Positions 36,176-47,699 of a DNA stretch of 64,000 bases are shown in pieces. A program made the position numbers and the translations under genes. Numbering within the stretch: position 1 is the first letter of the stretch; each line of letters begins with the position of its first letter. This stretch comes from Paragordius varius (lineage: Eukaryota; Nematomorpha): NCBI GenBank assembly GCA_964247055.1, contig OZ176056.1, positions 7,874,001-7,938,000 of the forward strand, in the 5' to 3' direction. Under the pieces are notes generated by a model that worked only from the letters and a program-made list of their open reading frames with translations, ran no database searches and was not told the DNA's origin.

Positions 36176-37522
36176 CAGTAGCGTATGGTATAAAACAATA
36201 ACAGTCCATAAAAGAATAAAATATGTTTTTTTTCAGAAAACAAGGTAATATTATGGATATGTGTATGTGTGGAAAAAACGTTAATTTTTTTAACAAAAAT
36301 ATTTTTTTTCATGAGATAGCTTATTCAGTTAATTGCTTTAACGCAAAAATTTTAATTTGTTGACGTGTTTTTTAAATATTAAGAGAAAATCGAAATTGGG
36401 CAAAAAGTGAATATAATTAAGGTTAAAAAATAACGATAAAAGTTGAGATTTATGGTATGTTATGATTTTAGGAGATATTTTTAATATATAAGCCTAAAAT
36501 CATCTAAATAGAATTATAAAATCTGAAAAGATGGCGTTTTCTTTTAACACACATAAAAGTCAAAAAAATATAAAAACTGTGTTAAAATAATTTTTTTATT
36601 TATTTACTAGCTAAACTCACTTAAATCTTAACATTCATATTTATTCAGAAAAAAAAACTTTATATCAAAATAATAGAAAATATTGTTTTTTATCTTTCAT
36701 TCTTTCGTCGGCTGGTATGAGATAAAAAATTTACACTTTTATTTTGGAAATTTACATTAGTCGGAATTATAAACTATATAATTTGTACAAAATAGGATTT
36801 AAAAGTAATGGAATATTAACCAACGATCCTTACAAATCCCTGTAACAACTTCGTTTAACACAAATTAATATTTTTACTGGGATATGTGCGGATTGATTGA
36901 TTTTCCAATTTTATTTTATTAATTTATGTATTTTATAATTCTGGCTCTTGTTAAATTCCAAAATAAGACATTAAATTCTTAATACCGTAATAAACCAGAT
37001 GACAAAAAATGTAAAAATAAAGACAATATTTTTTAGTTCTATTTTGATATTGATATTTTTTACTGAATAAAATATGAATGTTAAGATTTTAATGAGTTTA
37101 GCTAGTAATGATTAATAAATTTTTTAATGTTTTTTTGTTTTTTAAGTGTGTTGAAAGAAAGACCATCTTTTCAACTGAGATTTTATAGATAAATAATTTT
37201 AGGCTATTTATATGAAATCTCCATAAATGATATTAAAACATAATATCTCAATTTTTGTCATTATTTTTAAATTATCCTTTATTACCTTATTTTCACTTTT
37301 TGCCTAATTTCGATTATCTATCAATATTCAAAAATCTAGGTCGTAAATAAATAAATATTTTTACGGCAAATGTATGCGCTGGTCATAAGGTATCTCAAAA
37401 GAAATATTTTGTTAAAAAAATTATTGTAGACAGTGTGTATATACAATTAGGCTTGTTTTTTTTAAAAAAAACATTTTTTTATTCTTTTATGGCCTAATAA
37501 TGTTTTAAGCCATATGCTACTG
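36176..37522. mobile_element. Large CAGTAGCG element with fold-back core
   Basis: Begins CAGTAGCGTATGGTATAAAA and ends with the complement GCCATATGCTACTG, with TA at both sides (36174-36175, 37523-37524). About 80 bp at each end match the small MITE at 11010-11171. The ~1.16-kb interior (36270-37435) is a copy of fold-back element FB2 (26470-27620). It is either FB2 captured between MITE ends, or the full-length form of which the MITE is a deletion. No transposase. Confidence 0.8.
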
Positions 37523-37638
37523 TAAACAGACTTATTCTTTTAACTTATACATTTGGTAATTAATTTATTAATCTACAATTGTTGATGTGGTAAATTATGG
37601 ATTGATGTTTTTGTATAACAGTTGCTAAATCCGTAATA

Positions 37639-37804
37639 CAGTAGCGTATGCAGTAAAAGATTGTTAGGTAATCTTAAACAGGGGGACAATTTTCATATAT
37701 TAATTATCATTGAGTCCTATTTATAAACATATCCATAATATCCCCCTGTTTTGTGTTCATTAAGATTATTTTGCACTAACAATCTTTTACTGCATACGCT
37801 ACTG
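37639..37804. mobile_element. CAGTAGCG MITE, second subfamily
   Basis: A 166-bp near-palindrome starting CAGTAGCGTATGCAGTAAAA and ending with the complement, flanked by TA (37637-37638 and 37805-37806). Its inner ATCCATAATATCCCCCTGTT block is shared with the ends of 41788-42576. Confidence 0.85.
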
Positions 37805-37890
37805 TATAATGATAATTGAAAATAAATAGAAAATTAATAGAAAGATAATTATTAACAGAAATTATAAACGTTATGTGAAACCCTTTTGTC

Positions 37891-37945
37891 AATAGTAATC
37901 GCAGACTAGTTTCGTGCTTGTTAGCACTCATCAGTACGAGCTATT
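37891..37945 (-). ncRNA. Type I hammerhead ribozyme
   Basis: On the minus strand a 55-nt segment fits the hammerhead fold. Stem I outer AATAG/CTATT and inner TCGTA/TGCGA are separated by a C / TTA internal loop. The core is CTGATGA (complement of 37928-37934). Stem II is GTGCT/AGCAC with loop AACA. The second core block is GAAA (complement of 37910-37913). Stem III is minimal: the last A of GAAA pairs with U, plus one C-G pair with loop UA, followed by GUC. Cleavage is predicted after the C at 37904. Such one- or two-pair stem III hammerheads are known from Penelope-like elements and retrozymes. No partner motif was seen in this window. Confidence 0.8.
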
Positions 37946-38179
37946 TGACTTGGGGTTTTCACACAACTTTGCATTTTGGTAAAAATGCAGTTGGTTATAC
38001 CAATTTAAATTAAATTTAATTGACATTCATGAAAATTAAACTGAAAATATGAAAATAAATTAAAAATTGATTGAAAAATTCATCGCAATAATGAAAAACT
38101 TGTCAGGAACCGTTAAATTTATGAAGGAAAAAAATTGTTCCGGGTTCCACTTGGTTCTTATCTCGGTTTCAAATTTTAT

Positions 38180-38552
38180 GAGCCTTGATTGTATATTAAA
38201 ATTCTAAGGACCACGAGGATGCTAGGATTCACCTGGAAAGATAAATTTAAGAATGCAAATCTAACTGCGGAAATAAATCCTAAAACAAATGTCTTGGATA
38301 TAATCCTAAAATAATGTTAACATATTATGTTCATATTCTGCGATAAAATTCGCTAGAAAAAGATACAAGGTTTGGTAAGGTCGAAGAACAAAGGAAACGA
38401 GGACGACCACAGACCGATGAAGCGGTTCGACATAAATATGATTAGATGACATTGAGCGATTTGAATATAGCGGTAAAAGTTAGAAAGAAGTGGAAATCAA
38501 CAATGAATATTATATACAAAAAGTCGTTAACGACTTAGGAATAACCAACCCA
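38180..38552 (+). pseudogene. LINE 3'-end relic, same family as 3180-5373
   Basis: Peptide pieces RMLGFTWKDKFKNANL, GKVEEQRKRGRP and KKWKSTM follow the C-terminal tail of the 652-aa LINE RT. The end AAGTCGTTAACGACTTAGGA followed by CCAACCC matches that LINE's 3' end and tail. It has stops and frame changes and is older. Confidence 0.7.
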
Positions 38553-38781
38553 AGGACCAGGCTGGTTCTTATACCTGGTTGGATCATGGGAAATAGCAAT
38601 GATTATAGACAAAGTACGGTTTTACGAAGAATAAAGACAAATAATCGATTAAACTCTTTACACCCTTCATTTAATTTTTAGTTTTCAATATTTTAATGTT
38701 TAATAAACGGTTGCAATCAAACAATTTTTTTCCCTACATTTATCATTAATTTAATTATCCAAAGATGGACACGCTATACAC

Positions 38782-41493
38782 CAGGGGTGGCCACACTTTT
38801 TTTGTCGCGAGCTTTTTTTTGGCTTTTTTGTTAAAAAAAGAGTTCGCGGTCACCCAGAAATATTTATCAAAAAAACTCAATCAACACTTTAAATGATGTA
38901 TATACCTGCTTTACAGATTAGAGTGACTTGTTTAAACCATTTTATTGTAATTTTTTTCTATCAACCAAATACAAAAATAATTTTAATTAAAAGACAACGG
39001 GTTATTAACTACCTTAATTTTTTAACCAACATAAAACACTTCAAAATATTTATTTATTAAATTTCTATTATATGAAATTTTACAATATAAAAATTTAAAC
39101 AATGCATTTGAAATTACAGGGGAGAATACATTATGATACAAAAAATAAAAGAAATAAAAAATAGCATTCCAATTTAGAACCATAATTTGAACATAAATAA
39201 GAGTACATTAAAATTGTATCAGTTTTAATTCTATCCACATATTTTTTAGTAAATCGGCTTTTTCCTAAGCGAAAATACAACTCGATAAACATCCATATTT
39301 AATAAAGAAAAAAATATTTAAACGCCCGACTGCGAAAAAATTCAGAAAGTTTATCTAAATTAGGTTCAAATGAAGTCAAAGCAATCAAACATGATTCTAA
39401 ATGTTTATTAGTTAATTGTGACCTCTGTTTAGTTTTAATAGCATTCATAATTGAAAAAGCCGATTCACATAAATATGTGGATCCAAAAAAAGAATTGAAT
39501 AATGCAGCGGTTTTCCAAATATGGTGGTATTTATCTTTATTTATAAATTTATATATATCTGATCCTAATGATTTTAGATGGATATCGCATTTAACATTTA
39601 TTAATTCTTCTTCCAACTCTGCTAAATTTGGTACACCAAGAAAGTGGGTGAGTTTTTGAGCAATATATTCAACATTATTATTATTATTATTAAATGGGCA
39701 TGATAAAAAAATAGCGATGTCTTCAAGTTTATTTACAGATGAAAATCGTTTTTCAAAATCATTAATAAGCAGACCAATATCATCTGCATATTTTTCAAAA
39801 GAGAGATTCTCTATTTTTTCAGACACCGCTGCCAGATTAAAAAAATGTTTTAAATCTCGGTTTTTTAATTGTGTTTCTACTACTGTTAGTGTTTCATTAG
39901 GAGATATTAAAGCACCCATCATATCCATTATTGTTTTATCTTTTCCTTGTAATTGGATGTTTAATTTATGCAATTTTTCCGTGATATCGCATAAAAATGC
40001 AAGATCAAGCAGCCAATCCTGATCTTTCAATTCAGGGTATGAAAATTTAGAATTCTCTAAAAAAATTTCTATTTATGGTAAAAGTTGCCTAAATCTAATT
40101 AAAAATGCGGCACGACTCAACCACCTTACATCAGTATGTAATAAAAGTTCTCCATATTCCACGCCGCACTCATTTAACAAAATTCGAAATTGGCGGCGGG
40201 ACAAGCTTTTTGTTCGAATGGCGTTAACAATTTTAAAACAGGGGTTCATTACATAATGGTATTTAAAAACTTTTGAACATAAAACTTGATTATGGATTAT
40301 ACAATGGTAATCAATGAACTTGGGAAATGCACTGTGATTTTTACATAAAGCGATAAAGCCGTTGTTAACGCCAATCATAGCTGGAGCTCCATCAGTAGTT
40401 ATAGATGCGAGTTTTACGATGGGAAGTTTCGATCTGTGATAAATTTATAAAAAGAATCAAAAATATCCTGCCCTCTGGTTCGTTCGTGGAGAGGTATTAT
40501 AGTTAAAATTTCTTCTTTGCAGATAAATCACTAAATATCATACGAATAAAAATGCATAATTGGGCGATTCCAACATAATCGGTGGACTCATCGAGTTGCA
40601 AGGAAAAAAAATACAGTTATTAATATTTTCATGTAAAATTTCATCAAGATTATTACTAATATCTTCAGCCCTGCGCATAACGGTATTTCTCGATAAGCTT
40701 ATGCTTTTAATAGCTGTCATAATATTATTTTTGTTATCAAAATTTTCAAATAAAATATCACAAGCGCTAATAAAGGCTTCTTTAAATATTTCACCATCTT
40801 GGAATGGCTTATTGTTCCGAATGAGTATTTCCGCTACCTTGAATGAAGCAATCGTAGCATTTTTATAGTCTTTGTTGTATTTAAGTATGCTATTTTGTGA
40901 GGCGGATAATTGTTCTTTTAATTCCTTTACTTTAATGTTGCGTCCTTGAGTTTGTAAGGGGTAGTTTTTGGAGTAATGTGGATGCAGAGAGCTATAATGT
41001 CTTTCAATATTTGACTTTTTGGGCAAAGCAACAGTACTATTGCATATTAGACAGGTGCATGTTTCATTTATCATAATAAAAAAGTATTCATGCCCCCAAT
41101 CTTTCTTGTATCTGTACAACTTTTTTTGGCTCATTCTAAAATATAAGTTTTACAAACCTACTTTTGGTGTATCAAATCAAATCTAACTTCACGATTATGC
41201 TTCTGATTTATGAATAAGCTTTGCTCAAAGTTTTGATATATTCAAGGGTAATGACTGATTTTAAGTTTTAATGCAAATGCTCCAAAACATATGAATTATA
41301 ATTAATAAAATAATTTTTTTACACCCTTTTCTTAGACGTTTTTTTTTAATTTAAACCGTATTTTTTTGTATTTTAAATTTAAATTCGCTCAGAAGTAGCC
41401 AACTATCCGAAAAAAATCAATAAAATTTTTAAAAAAAATATTTTCAGGCGGTCACTTTTTGAGTTGTCGCGGTCACCTCGTTGGCCACCCCTG
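38782..41493 (-). mobile_element. hAT transposon (Charlie-like), young, nearly complete
   Basis: A 2712-bp element flanked by a perfect 8-bp target duplication CTATACAC (38774-38781 and 41494-41501). Terminal inverted repeats are CAGGGGTGGCCAC and CAGGGGTGGCCAA. It encodes a hAT transposase on the minus strand in three adjacent frames. Intact ends, exact duplication and few frame changes indicate a recent arrival, inserted into the older Tc1/IS630 copy T2. Confidence 0.95.
39299..41134 (-). pseudogene. hAT transposase, BED-finger type (GTF2IRD2/ZBED-like)
   Basis: Starts at 41134 with MSQKKLYRYKKDWGHEYFF. A BED-like finger follows (CTCLICNSTVALPKKSNIER, His pair HYSSLH). Next is a helical stretch with NNKPFQDGEIFKEAF and LSRNTVMRR, then LDESTD, which is read in a different frame near 40590 (the expected first catalytic Asp). 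DGAPAMIGVNNGF and IDYHCIIHNQVLC lie at 40260-40390, and HTDVRWLSRA at about 40120. The hAT C-terminal dimerisation block CESAFSIMNAIKTKQRSQLT lies at about 39410-39470. It would excise and reinsert the element. Frame changes near 40600 and 40400 and a stop near 40070 disrupt it, so this copy is defective. An IS630-like fold is excluded by the BED and dimerisation modules. Confidence 0.9.
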
Positions 41494-41787
41494 CTATACA
41501 CAGTTCAGTAATATCATTTCTTAAAACTCATGTGCCTTAACATTACTCCCTTTGTGGTTGGTTATAAATATTAGTAATTGACAATCATTTAATAAATTGA
41601 GACACATGGTATTTCTTTTATTTTCTATGGTGTATTTTTTATCAAAATAAAATATTGTTTAATTATGACAATAGGTTTTTTTACGGTATCATTCAAGAAG
41701 GAATTATAGGCGCATATGCTAAAAAATTTATATTGAAAATGGACAAATGTTTATCTATAATCAATGTTTTCGATTGAAAATATTTTA

Positions 41788-42576
41788 CAGTAGCGTATGC
41801 AGTAAAAGATTGTTAGTGCAAAATAATCTTAACTAACACAAAACAGGGGGATATTATGGATATGTTTATAAATAGGACTGAATGATAATTAATTATGAAA
41901 ATTAAGGACATTTGGTCGGCACATTTGGTATTGAAAAGCTAATACATAAAATTTTTGCGAGAAATATTTATGATGTATTTTATTGAAAATTTATTGAATG
42001 TTTATGAATACTCAGAGAAAAATGAAGCCACAATACCAAATATTCAACAAACTTCTAGAAATGTATTACAAGATATATCCAATTTAGATAACCTTTTTAG
42101 AAGATTAGAAGTATGAATACTACAAAAAATTAAGAAAAATAAAAGTTTAGCAGTTAATAAGAGGTTAATAAATAATATAAGCAATGCATTTAACAAGTAA
42201 ATTTATGTAATTTATTTTTAACAAAAAACCCTTAATTTTAAAAATATTTCAATTTATCTCACGCTTATTCAGTTTTAAATAGATCGAGAAAAGCAAGTAA
42301 TAATTTAAATAAAGATCTTGTATAATTTCTAATTGTATTTGTAAACATTTCTATAATTTAAATCACAAAAATTAATATTTTTTTATAAGAAATCTGGGAA
42401 ATAATGTTTCACTAATATTTTTACAATTTTTCATCGCAATTTTACAAAACCAAATGCGCATTTTTACATATACCAAGATTGTCCCCTGATTTTGTCTACA
42501 CTATCCATAATATCCCCCTGTTTTGTGTTCATGAAGATTATTTTGCACTAACAATCTTTTACTGCATACGCTACTG
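41788..42576. mobile_element. CAGTAGCG element, 0.8-kb member
   Basis: Begins CAGTAGCGTATGCAGTAAAA and ends with the complement, with terminal inverted repeats of ~75 bp and TA on both sides. The uninterrupted site is visible in T1 (near 11474): joining the flanks gives ATTTTATATGG, so the duplication is exactly TA. The interior (41900-42200) has a coding-like stretch, with peptide ATIPNIQQTSRNVLQDI then SNLDNLFRRLEV, possibly the C-terminal end of its own lost transposase. Confidence 0.85.
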
Positions 42577-43248
42577 TATATGGTGACATACACGATTACG
42601 ACGAAAAAAGGTAGCATTCAATATCAGCTCAAAGGAAGTAAGGAATTAACAAATTAAAAGAACAAAAAGTTACCTGCAAACCTAAATATCTTTTAAATAT
42701 TTTTGGACACCTGAAACTATTAAAAAAGGTCATCAAATCTCTGATCCAGAATACTATGAATGTCCCGTCAAAGATATAGCCAGTCTTTTGGGGTTAACAC
42801 AACACATTTACAAATTTTTAAGATACTTACGTGACAATAATGAATTTATTATAGACAAAAAAGGAACAAAACTTAAAGGGGAGATCCCTATATAACTGTT
42901 AACGTCAAAAAAATTATCAATGAATATCACGAATCAACTCTGCAGGATATCTTAAGACGACTCCCGGATGATTGTAAAATTGGGATGATGACTCTATCAA
43001 ATATCGCAAAATACCTTGATTACAATAATATGACAAGATTATATAAAAGACTGTTAAATGAAAATTCAGCTGGTACTATAGAAGCCAGGTAACAGTGCCC
43101 GAGCATTTGCGGCGCCTGGAGCATAAAACTCTTATGCCCCCTTCCCCCTTTTTTTGAAAGCCAATAAAACAATTTAGAAAAAAATACAAACGTTTCAACC
43201 TAAACACCATAGAAAAGAGAGCACAGTCATATATATTTTAAATCTATT

Positions 43249-43250
<2 letters not shown>

Positions 43251-43279
<29 letters not shown>
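43251..43279. repeat. (TA)n microsatellite
   Basis: An uninterrupted alternating TA run of about 29 bp. 43086-43250 before it is unassigned, with a GC-richer patch CATTTGCGGCGCCTGGAGCA. Confidence 0.9.
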
Positions 43280-43283
<4 letters not shown>

Positions 43284-45164
43284 CTAAATTTATTTTTATT
43301 CAAATACATACATGTGAACATTCTATTAAATTCTATAATATGGAAATCTATATATTTATAAAAATGGAAAAGGGTGGCTTTGTGATCTGTTTCCGGAAAA
43401 CCAGAAGACTCATTCAAATCCAAATGTCGAAAAAATATAATCATTAATGAATGCCCCGACAATAGCTTTGCCCTTTTTTAGGTCCCCAGTTCGGGCCCAT
43501 CCCGTGTAAAAAATGGGTTTTTGAAGCCACAAGAATCATGTCTTTGAGACAATTTACCGGAAAATGTGTTGATCCATTCGATTTCAAATATAATTTTTTT
43601 TACTTATTTTCGATTGCGCCGATCATAGTCGGCTCGCTTTTTAATTTAGGCCCTCTTTTTACCCGCTCCCCCCGTAAAATGCCATTTTTATTTAAAAAAA
43701 CTATGTCCACAAAAATAATTTTTTAACTTCTATTTTTCGCCCAAAGTATGACACCGGAGAAATTCAATAGGGATTCCAGGTATTCCCTGTTAAAAGGGAA
43801 AAATTTTAGTTAAGCGTTTCTTTGATGATAGCTGCTGGGTAAGAGATACCCGCTAAAAACTGACCCGTCATATCAAAATAGCGTGCCTTTGGGGCTAAAT
43901 TTAAACCTATCAGGCATGAGTACAATAGCTGCTTAAAGTATTATAAGCAAAAATTTAGGTCATGCGGTTTTTAAAATTAGCCGTTAATTAGGCCCTTCAT
44001 GCCATGAAAAATGCGCAACATAGAATGATTTTTTAATTTTGAGGCAATTTTTCCAATCATGATTCCAGGTATACTCCGTAAAAAGACAAAAATTTTAATC
44101 AAGCGCTTTTTTATCAGCCTCTGGATAGGGGTGACCCGCCTAAAACTGCGCCACCATATCAAAATTGCGTTGTTTAGATGTTAATTTTTAAAAAACTTAT
44201 CAGGCCATATAAGTTTTATAAGGGCCTGATACCCGTAAAAAGGCAAAAATTAAGCCGAGCGGTTTTTTAAATTAGCCATTAATTAGGCCCTTTACGCCCT
44301 AAAAATGCGCTATCAGTGAACTATTATTTAGTTTTGAGCCATTCTTTCAAAAATTATTAAGAACATATGGAATGAATGATAATTCCAGGCATTCCCCTAT
44401 AAAGGCATTTTTTTTTCGAAAGTCTTTTGTATATTGGCCTCTGGGTAGGGGGCTACCCGCCAACAGCTGCACCATATCGATACAGCGTGACTTCGAAGGC
44501 AAATGAAAATTAATCAGCCCATATGAGTTTAATAAGGGCTTGAAATATTACCCGTTAAAAGGAAAAAAATTATGTAGAGAGGTTTTAAATTACCCCATAA
44601 TTAGGCCCTTGCCCTGAAAAATGCGCCACCATAGAATAAATTTTTGGTTTTGAGCCAAGCCAATTTTTCGAAAATCCCACGAGAGCATATGGAATCAGTC
44701 ATGATTCCAGGTATTACCCGGATTAATAATCGAGCGTTTTTCTTTTCGCCTTAGGGGGCTACCCGCAAAAACTGTGACACTATACAGCCAGCCTTTGGAG
44801 CCAAATTACAGAAAACCTATATGTCCAATAGCAACATAAAAATCCATGATAATTCCAGATATTCTCCATATAAAGGCATAATTATGCTCATTGCTTTTTT
44901 ATACCTTCCCCTGAGTAGGGGGCTACCCGAAAAACTGGGCCACTATATAGAAATTGCGTTGTTTTGAAGCTAATATACGGAAAATTTATGAGGCCATATG
45001 AGTTCATGAAATGCTTGAAATATTACCCGTGACTAGGTAAAAAAGATCAGGCGTTTTTTATTAGCCGTTAATTTGGGGCCTTTATGCCCTAAAAATACGC
45101 CATCATATAACGATTATTTAGTGTTGAGGTATTTTTTCGAAAAACCATGAGACGATGGTATCAA

Positions 45165-45667
45165 TAGGGTTGTGCTGACCAAGTCATGACCCGGTCAGTG
45201 ACTATTTATTTTTTGACCATAGTCATTTCAGCTGTTTTTTGAAAAATTGCTGGTAATTTTTTTGGAAGAAAAATAGTAAGTTATTTTTTAATATATTATA
45301 AAAAAATATATAATTTGAATTTGCTTATTTAAAAATTTAAAATGTTAAACATTCATCCTTAAAACATTAACATTTAAGCATATCCAGTTATTTCGAAAAA
45401 AACAATCCAACTTTTCATAAAATATTCAATTATTCCATATATGTGAACTAATAAAATGAAAAAACATTTTATAATTGGATATATCAATGATCAAACAAAA
45501 TGTAAAAAAACAGGAAAAAATTTATTTGAAATATCCAGTATTAAAAGCGAGGTATTTGAAAATTCAGAAGTAATTATATAATCCAATATCGCATGGTATT
45601 TACTTAGGTAATGTGGTCATGACCGTGGTCATGACCATGGTCTGACTGACCGGACTTTTTTGAACTA
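45165..45667. mobile_element. hAT MITE, second copy
   Basis: Inverted relative to 10071-10566. Starts TAGGGTTGTGCTGACCAAGT. The flanks GGTATCAA (45157-45164) and GCTATCAA (45668-45675) are an 8-bp target duplication with one change. The empty site is seen in Helitron H1 near 6125-6140. Confidence 0.85.
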
Positions 45668-45703
45668 GCTATCAAAGATTCCCAAATATTTGCCCTATAA
45701 AGG

Positions 45704-45886
45704 TAATATCAACAAATTTCTGAGAATGATGAGTGTGCATTTAGTATGTAGTCTAAAACTTGTCACGTAGTATATAACATGTCACGTAAAATAAATAACA
45801 GAAAAGTATTATAAGTATGCATTGAATAGCAACGTAATATATAAAATAGAGTTATGTTTTGTTGCATATTATATAACATCATATCA
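45704..45886 (-). repeat. LTR (3' LTR of the gypsy element)
   Basis: Read on the minus strand it begins TGATATGATGTTATATAATA. Near-identical to 49895-50079. Confidence 0.9.
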
Positions 45887-45899
45887 TATCTCCCACCTT

Positions 45900-47640
45900 T
45901 AATAAGAAAGACGATCCGGAGCTTTTCGTTCCCGGCGAGGATAACGGCTTTGTACTTCTGTCAAGTTACACTCCGACTCCACAGCTTCCGTAACTGGGAT
46001 CTCTGGTACAATGTCAAGGGCGGGTTGTGACATAACAGACTTCTGTAGCTGATCGGCGTGTTTTCGAATTTTGCTACCGCCATCAGTCTTGTAAGATAAT
46101 AATCCTGTTCTTTCAATTACTTTTCCTTTCCGCCACCCCTCTGCTGTTTCATTTTTAATCAGAATAGCATCATCAACGTCGAATTCTCGTAAGGGGGCTC
46201 TAGTATTATCCGTAAAATTTGATGGTATTGTCTTTAACCATGACAAGGGACCTAACAATTCTCTTTTTAGGAATAATGAGCACGGTGTTGCTCTCGTTGC
46301 ACTATGAATTGCTTGCCGATAGCTCCACAAAATGGTATTCATTGCTTCTTGCGGAGAGATGTCAGCCCTCTTCGTAGCTTTATATTTAGTTTTCAATGTG
46401 TAAATAGATTTCTACCAACCCATTCGTTCGTGGGTGATACGGACTCGACATAACATGTTTGATGTTTAAGTGTTTAAGCCTTTCATCAAAATCGTGCGAT
46501 ACAAAATACGATGCATTATCACTTACTATTATTTTAGGAAAACCATATCTCGCAAACAATTGTTCTAAGCAATTTAAAACAGACCTGCTCGTAACTTGTT
46601 TCAATAAATTAACTTCCAGCCATCTGGACGAGCTGTCAATTGTTACCAGCCAGTTGAAATTATCAATGGGACCAGAAATATCTATGTGTATTCTTTCCCA
46701 GACGGCGGTGTTGAAATTCCATTTGTATGTTGGGTTTTCCTGGACATTAGGCTTGTATCTTTGACATGAGTCACATGTCTTCGCAAGCAATTCAATACTT
46801 TGGTCCAAGTCTGGCCAATATACACTGTGGCGCGCAAGGGACTTCATGGTACTTATCCCTGGGTGTCCAGTGTGAAAGTAGTTTAGGACTTTATTTTGCA
46901 TGGATCTAGGAACAATGAGTCTATCCTCCAAATAAACTAAACCATACGATGCTTGGATAGCGTTGCGATGTGATTGATAATTTTTTAGATCTGGATCATC
47001 CCAATTGTTGGAATTTAATGCAATTTTTAATTTTTTTATCACCGGGTCCTTATTGGACTGAACTAATACATTTTTTTTTATTAATGTTCAAATCGTTCAT
47101 AGATAAGAACCGAATTTTTTCAGCTACAACATGATCATCATTCATTTCAGGATCGTCAATTGCTAATCTTGATAGGGGATCAGCTAAATTTTGAACCCCT
47201 TTATTGAAATGAATGGTATAATCATACCCCGATATTTTATAAATCCAACGTAATAATTTTATATTAGTGACTCCGGTTAAGTTCCGGTCTTCCCCAAATA
47301 ATTTAATCAGTGGTTTATGATAGTCAATATTTTAAAAGATCTCCCATATATGAAAGGGTGAAATTTGTTTACCGCGAACAAAATCACCTTGGCCTCTCTT
47401 TCGATCGTCGAATAATGTTTTTCAGAATTTAAACATTTCCTGGATGCGAAAGAGATTGGCCGCTTGCCATCTTCGGTTACATGGAAAAGGATGGCACCCA
47501 AACCTTCGTTTGAAGCATCGGTCTCAATCAATAATGGCAATCGCGGATTGTACGGAATCAGTTCCACAAAATTTGCTATTAGTTGTTTTGACAGTGCAAA
47601 TTGTTTATCATGAATATTCTCCCATTTCCATGGCATTTTG
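45900..47640 (-). pseudogene. gypsy RNase H and integrase (fossil)
   Basis: RNase H is marked by LIETDASNEGLGAILF (about 47500). The integrase has the HHCC zinc domain (GHPGIS, CDSCQRY) and core (WLVTIDSSSRWLEV, IIVSDNASYF, HPRTNGLVE). Confidence 0.9.
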
Positions 47641-47699
47641 TTTCCAGTTAAAGTGTGCAGATCACTTATGAGTGAATGTAATCTTGGAATAATGAAAGT

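Larger units (their letters stand above)
38705..43085 (+). mobile_element. Tc1/IS630 relic, copy T2, split by two insertions
   Basis: Homologous to T1. The 5' piece 38705-38781 is separated from 41502-41787 by a hAT element, and the transposase part (42577-43085) by a CAGTAGCG element. Coding blocks KYFWTPE-like, YECPVKDIASLLGLT, FLRYLRDNNEFIIDKKGTK and the DILRRLPDDCK block are readable. The DDE portion is missing after 43085. Confidence 0.65.
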
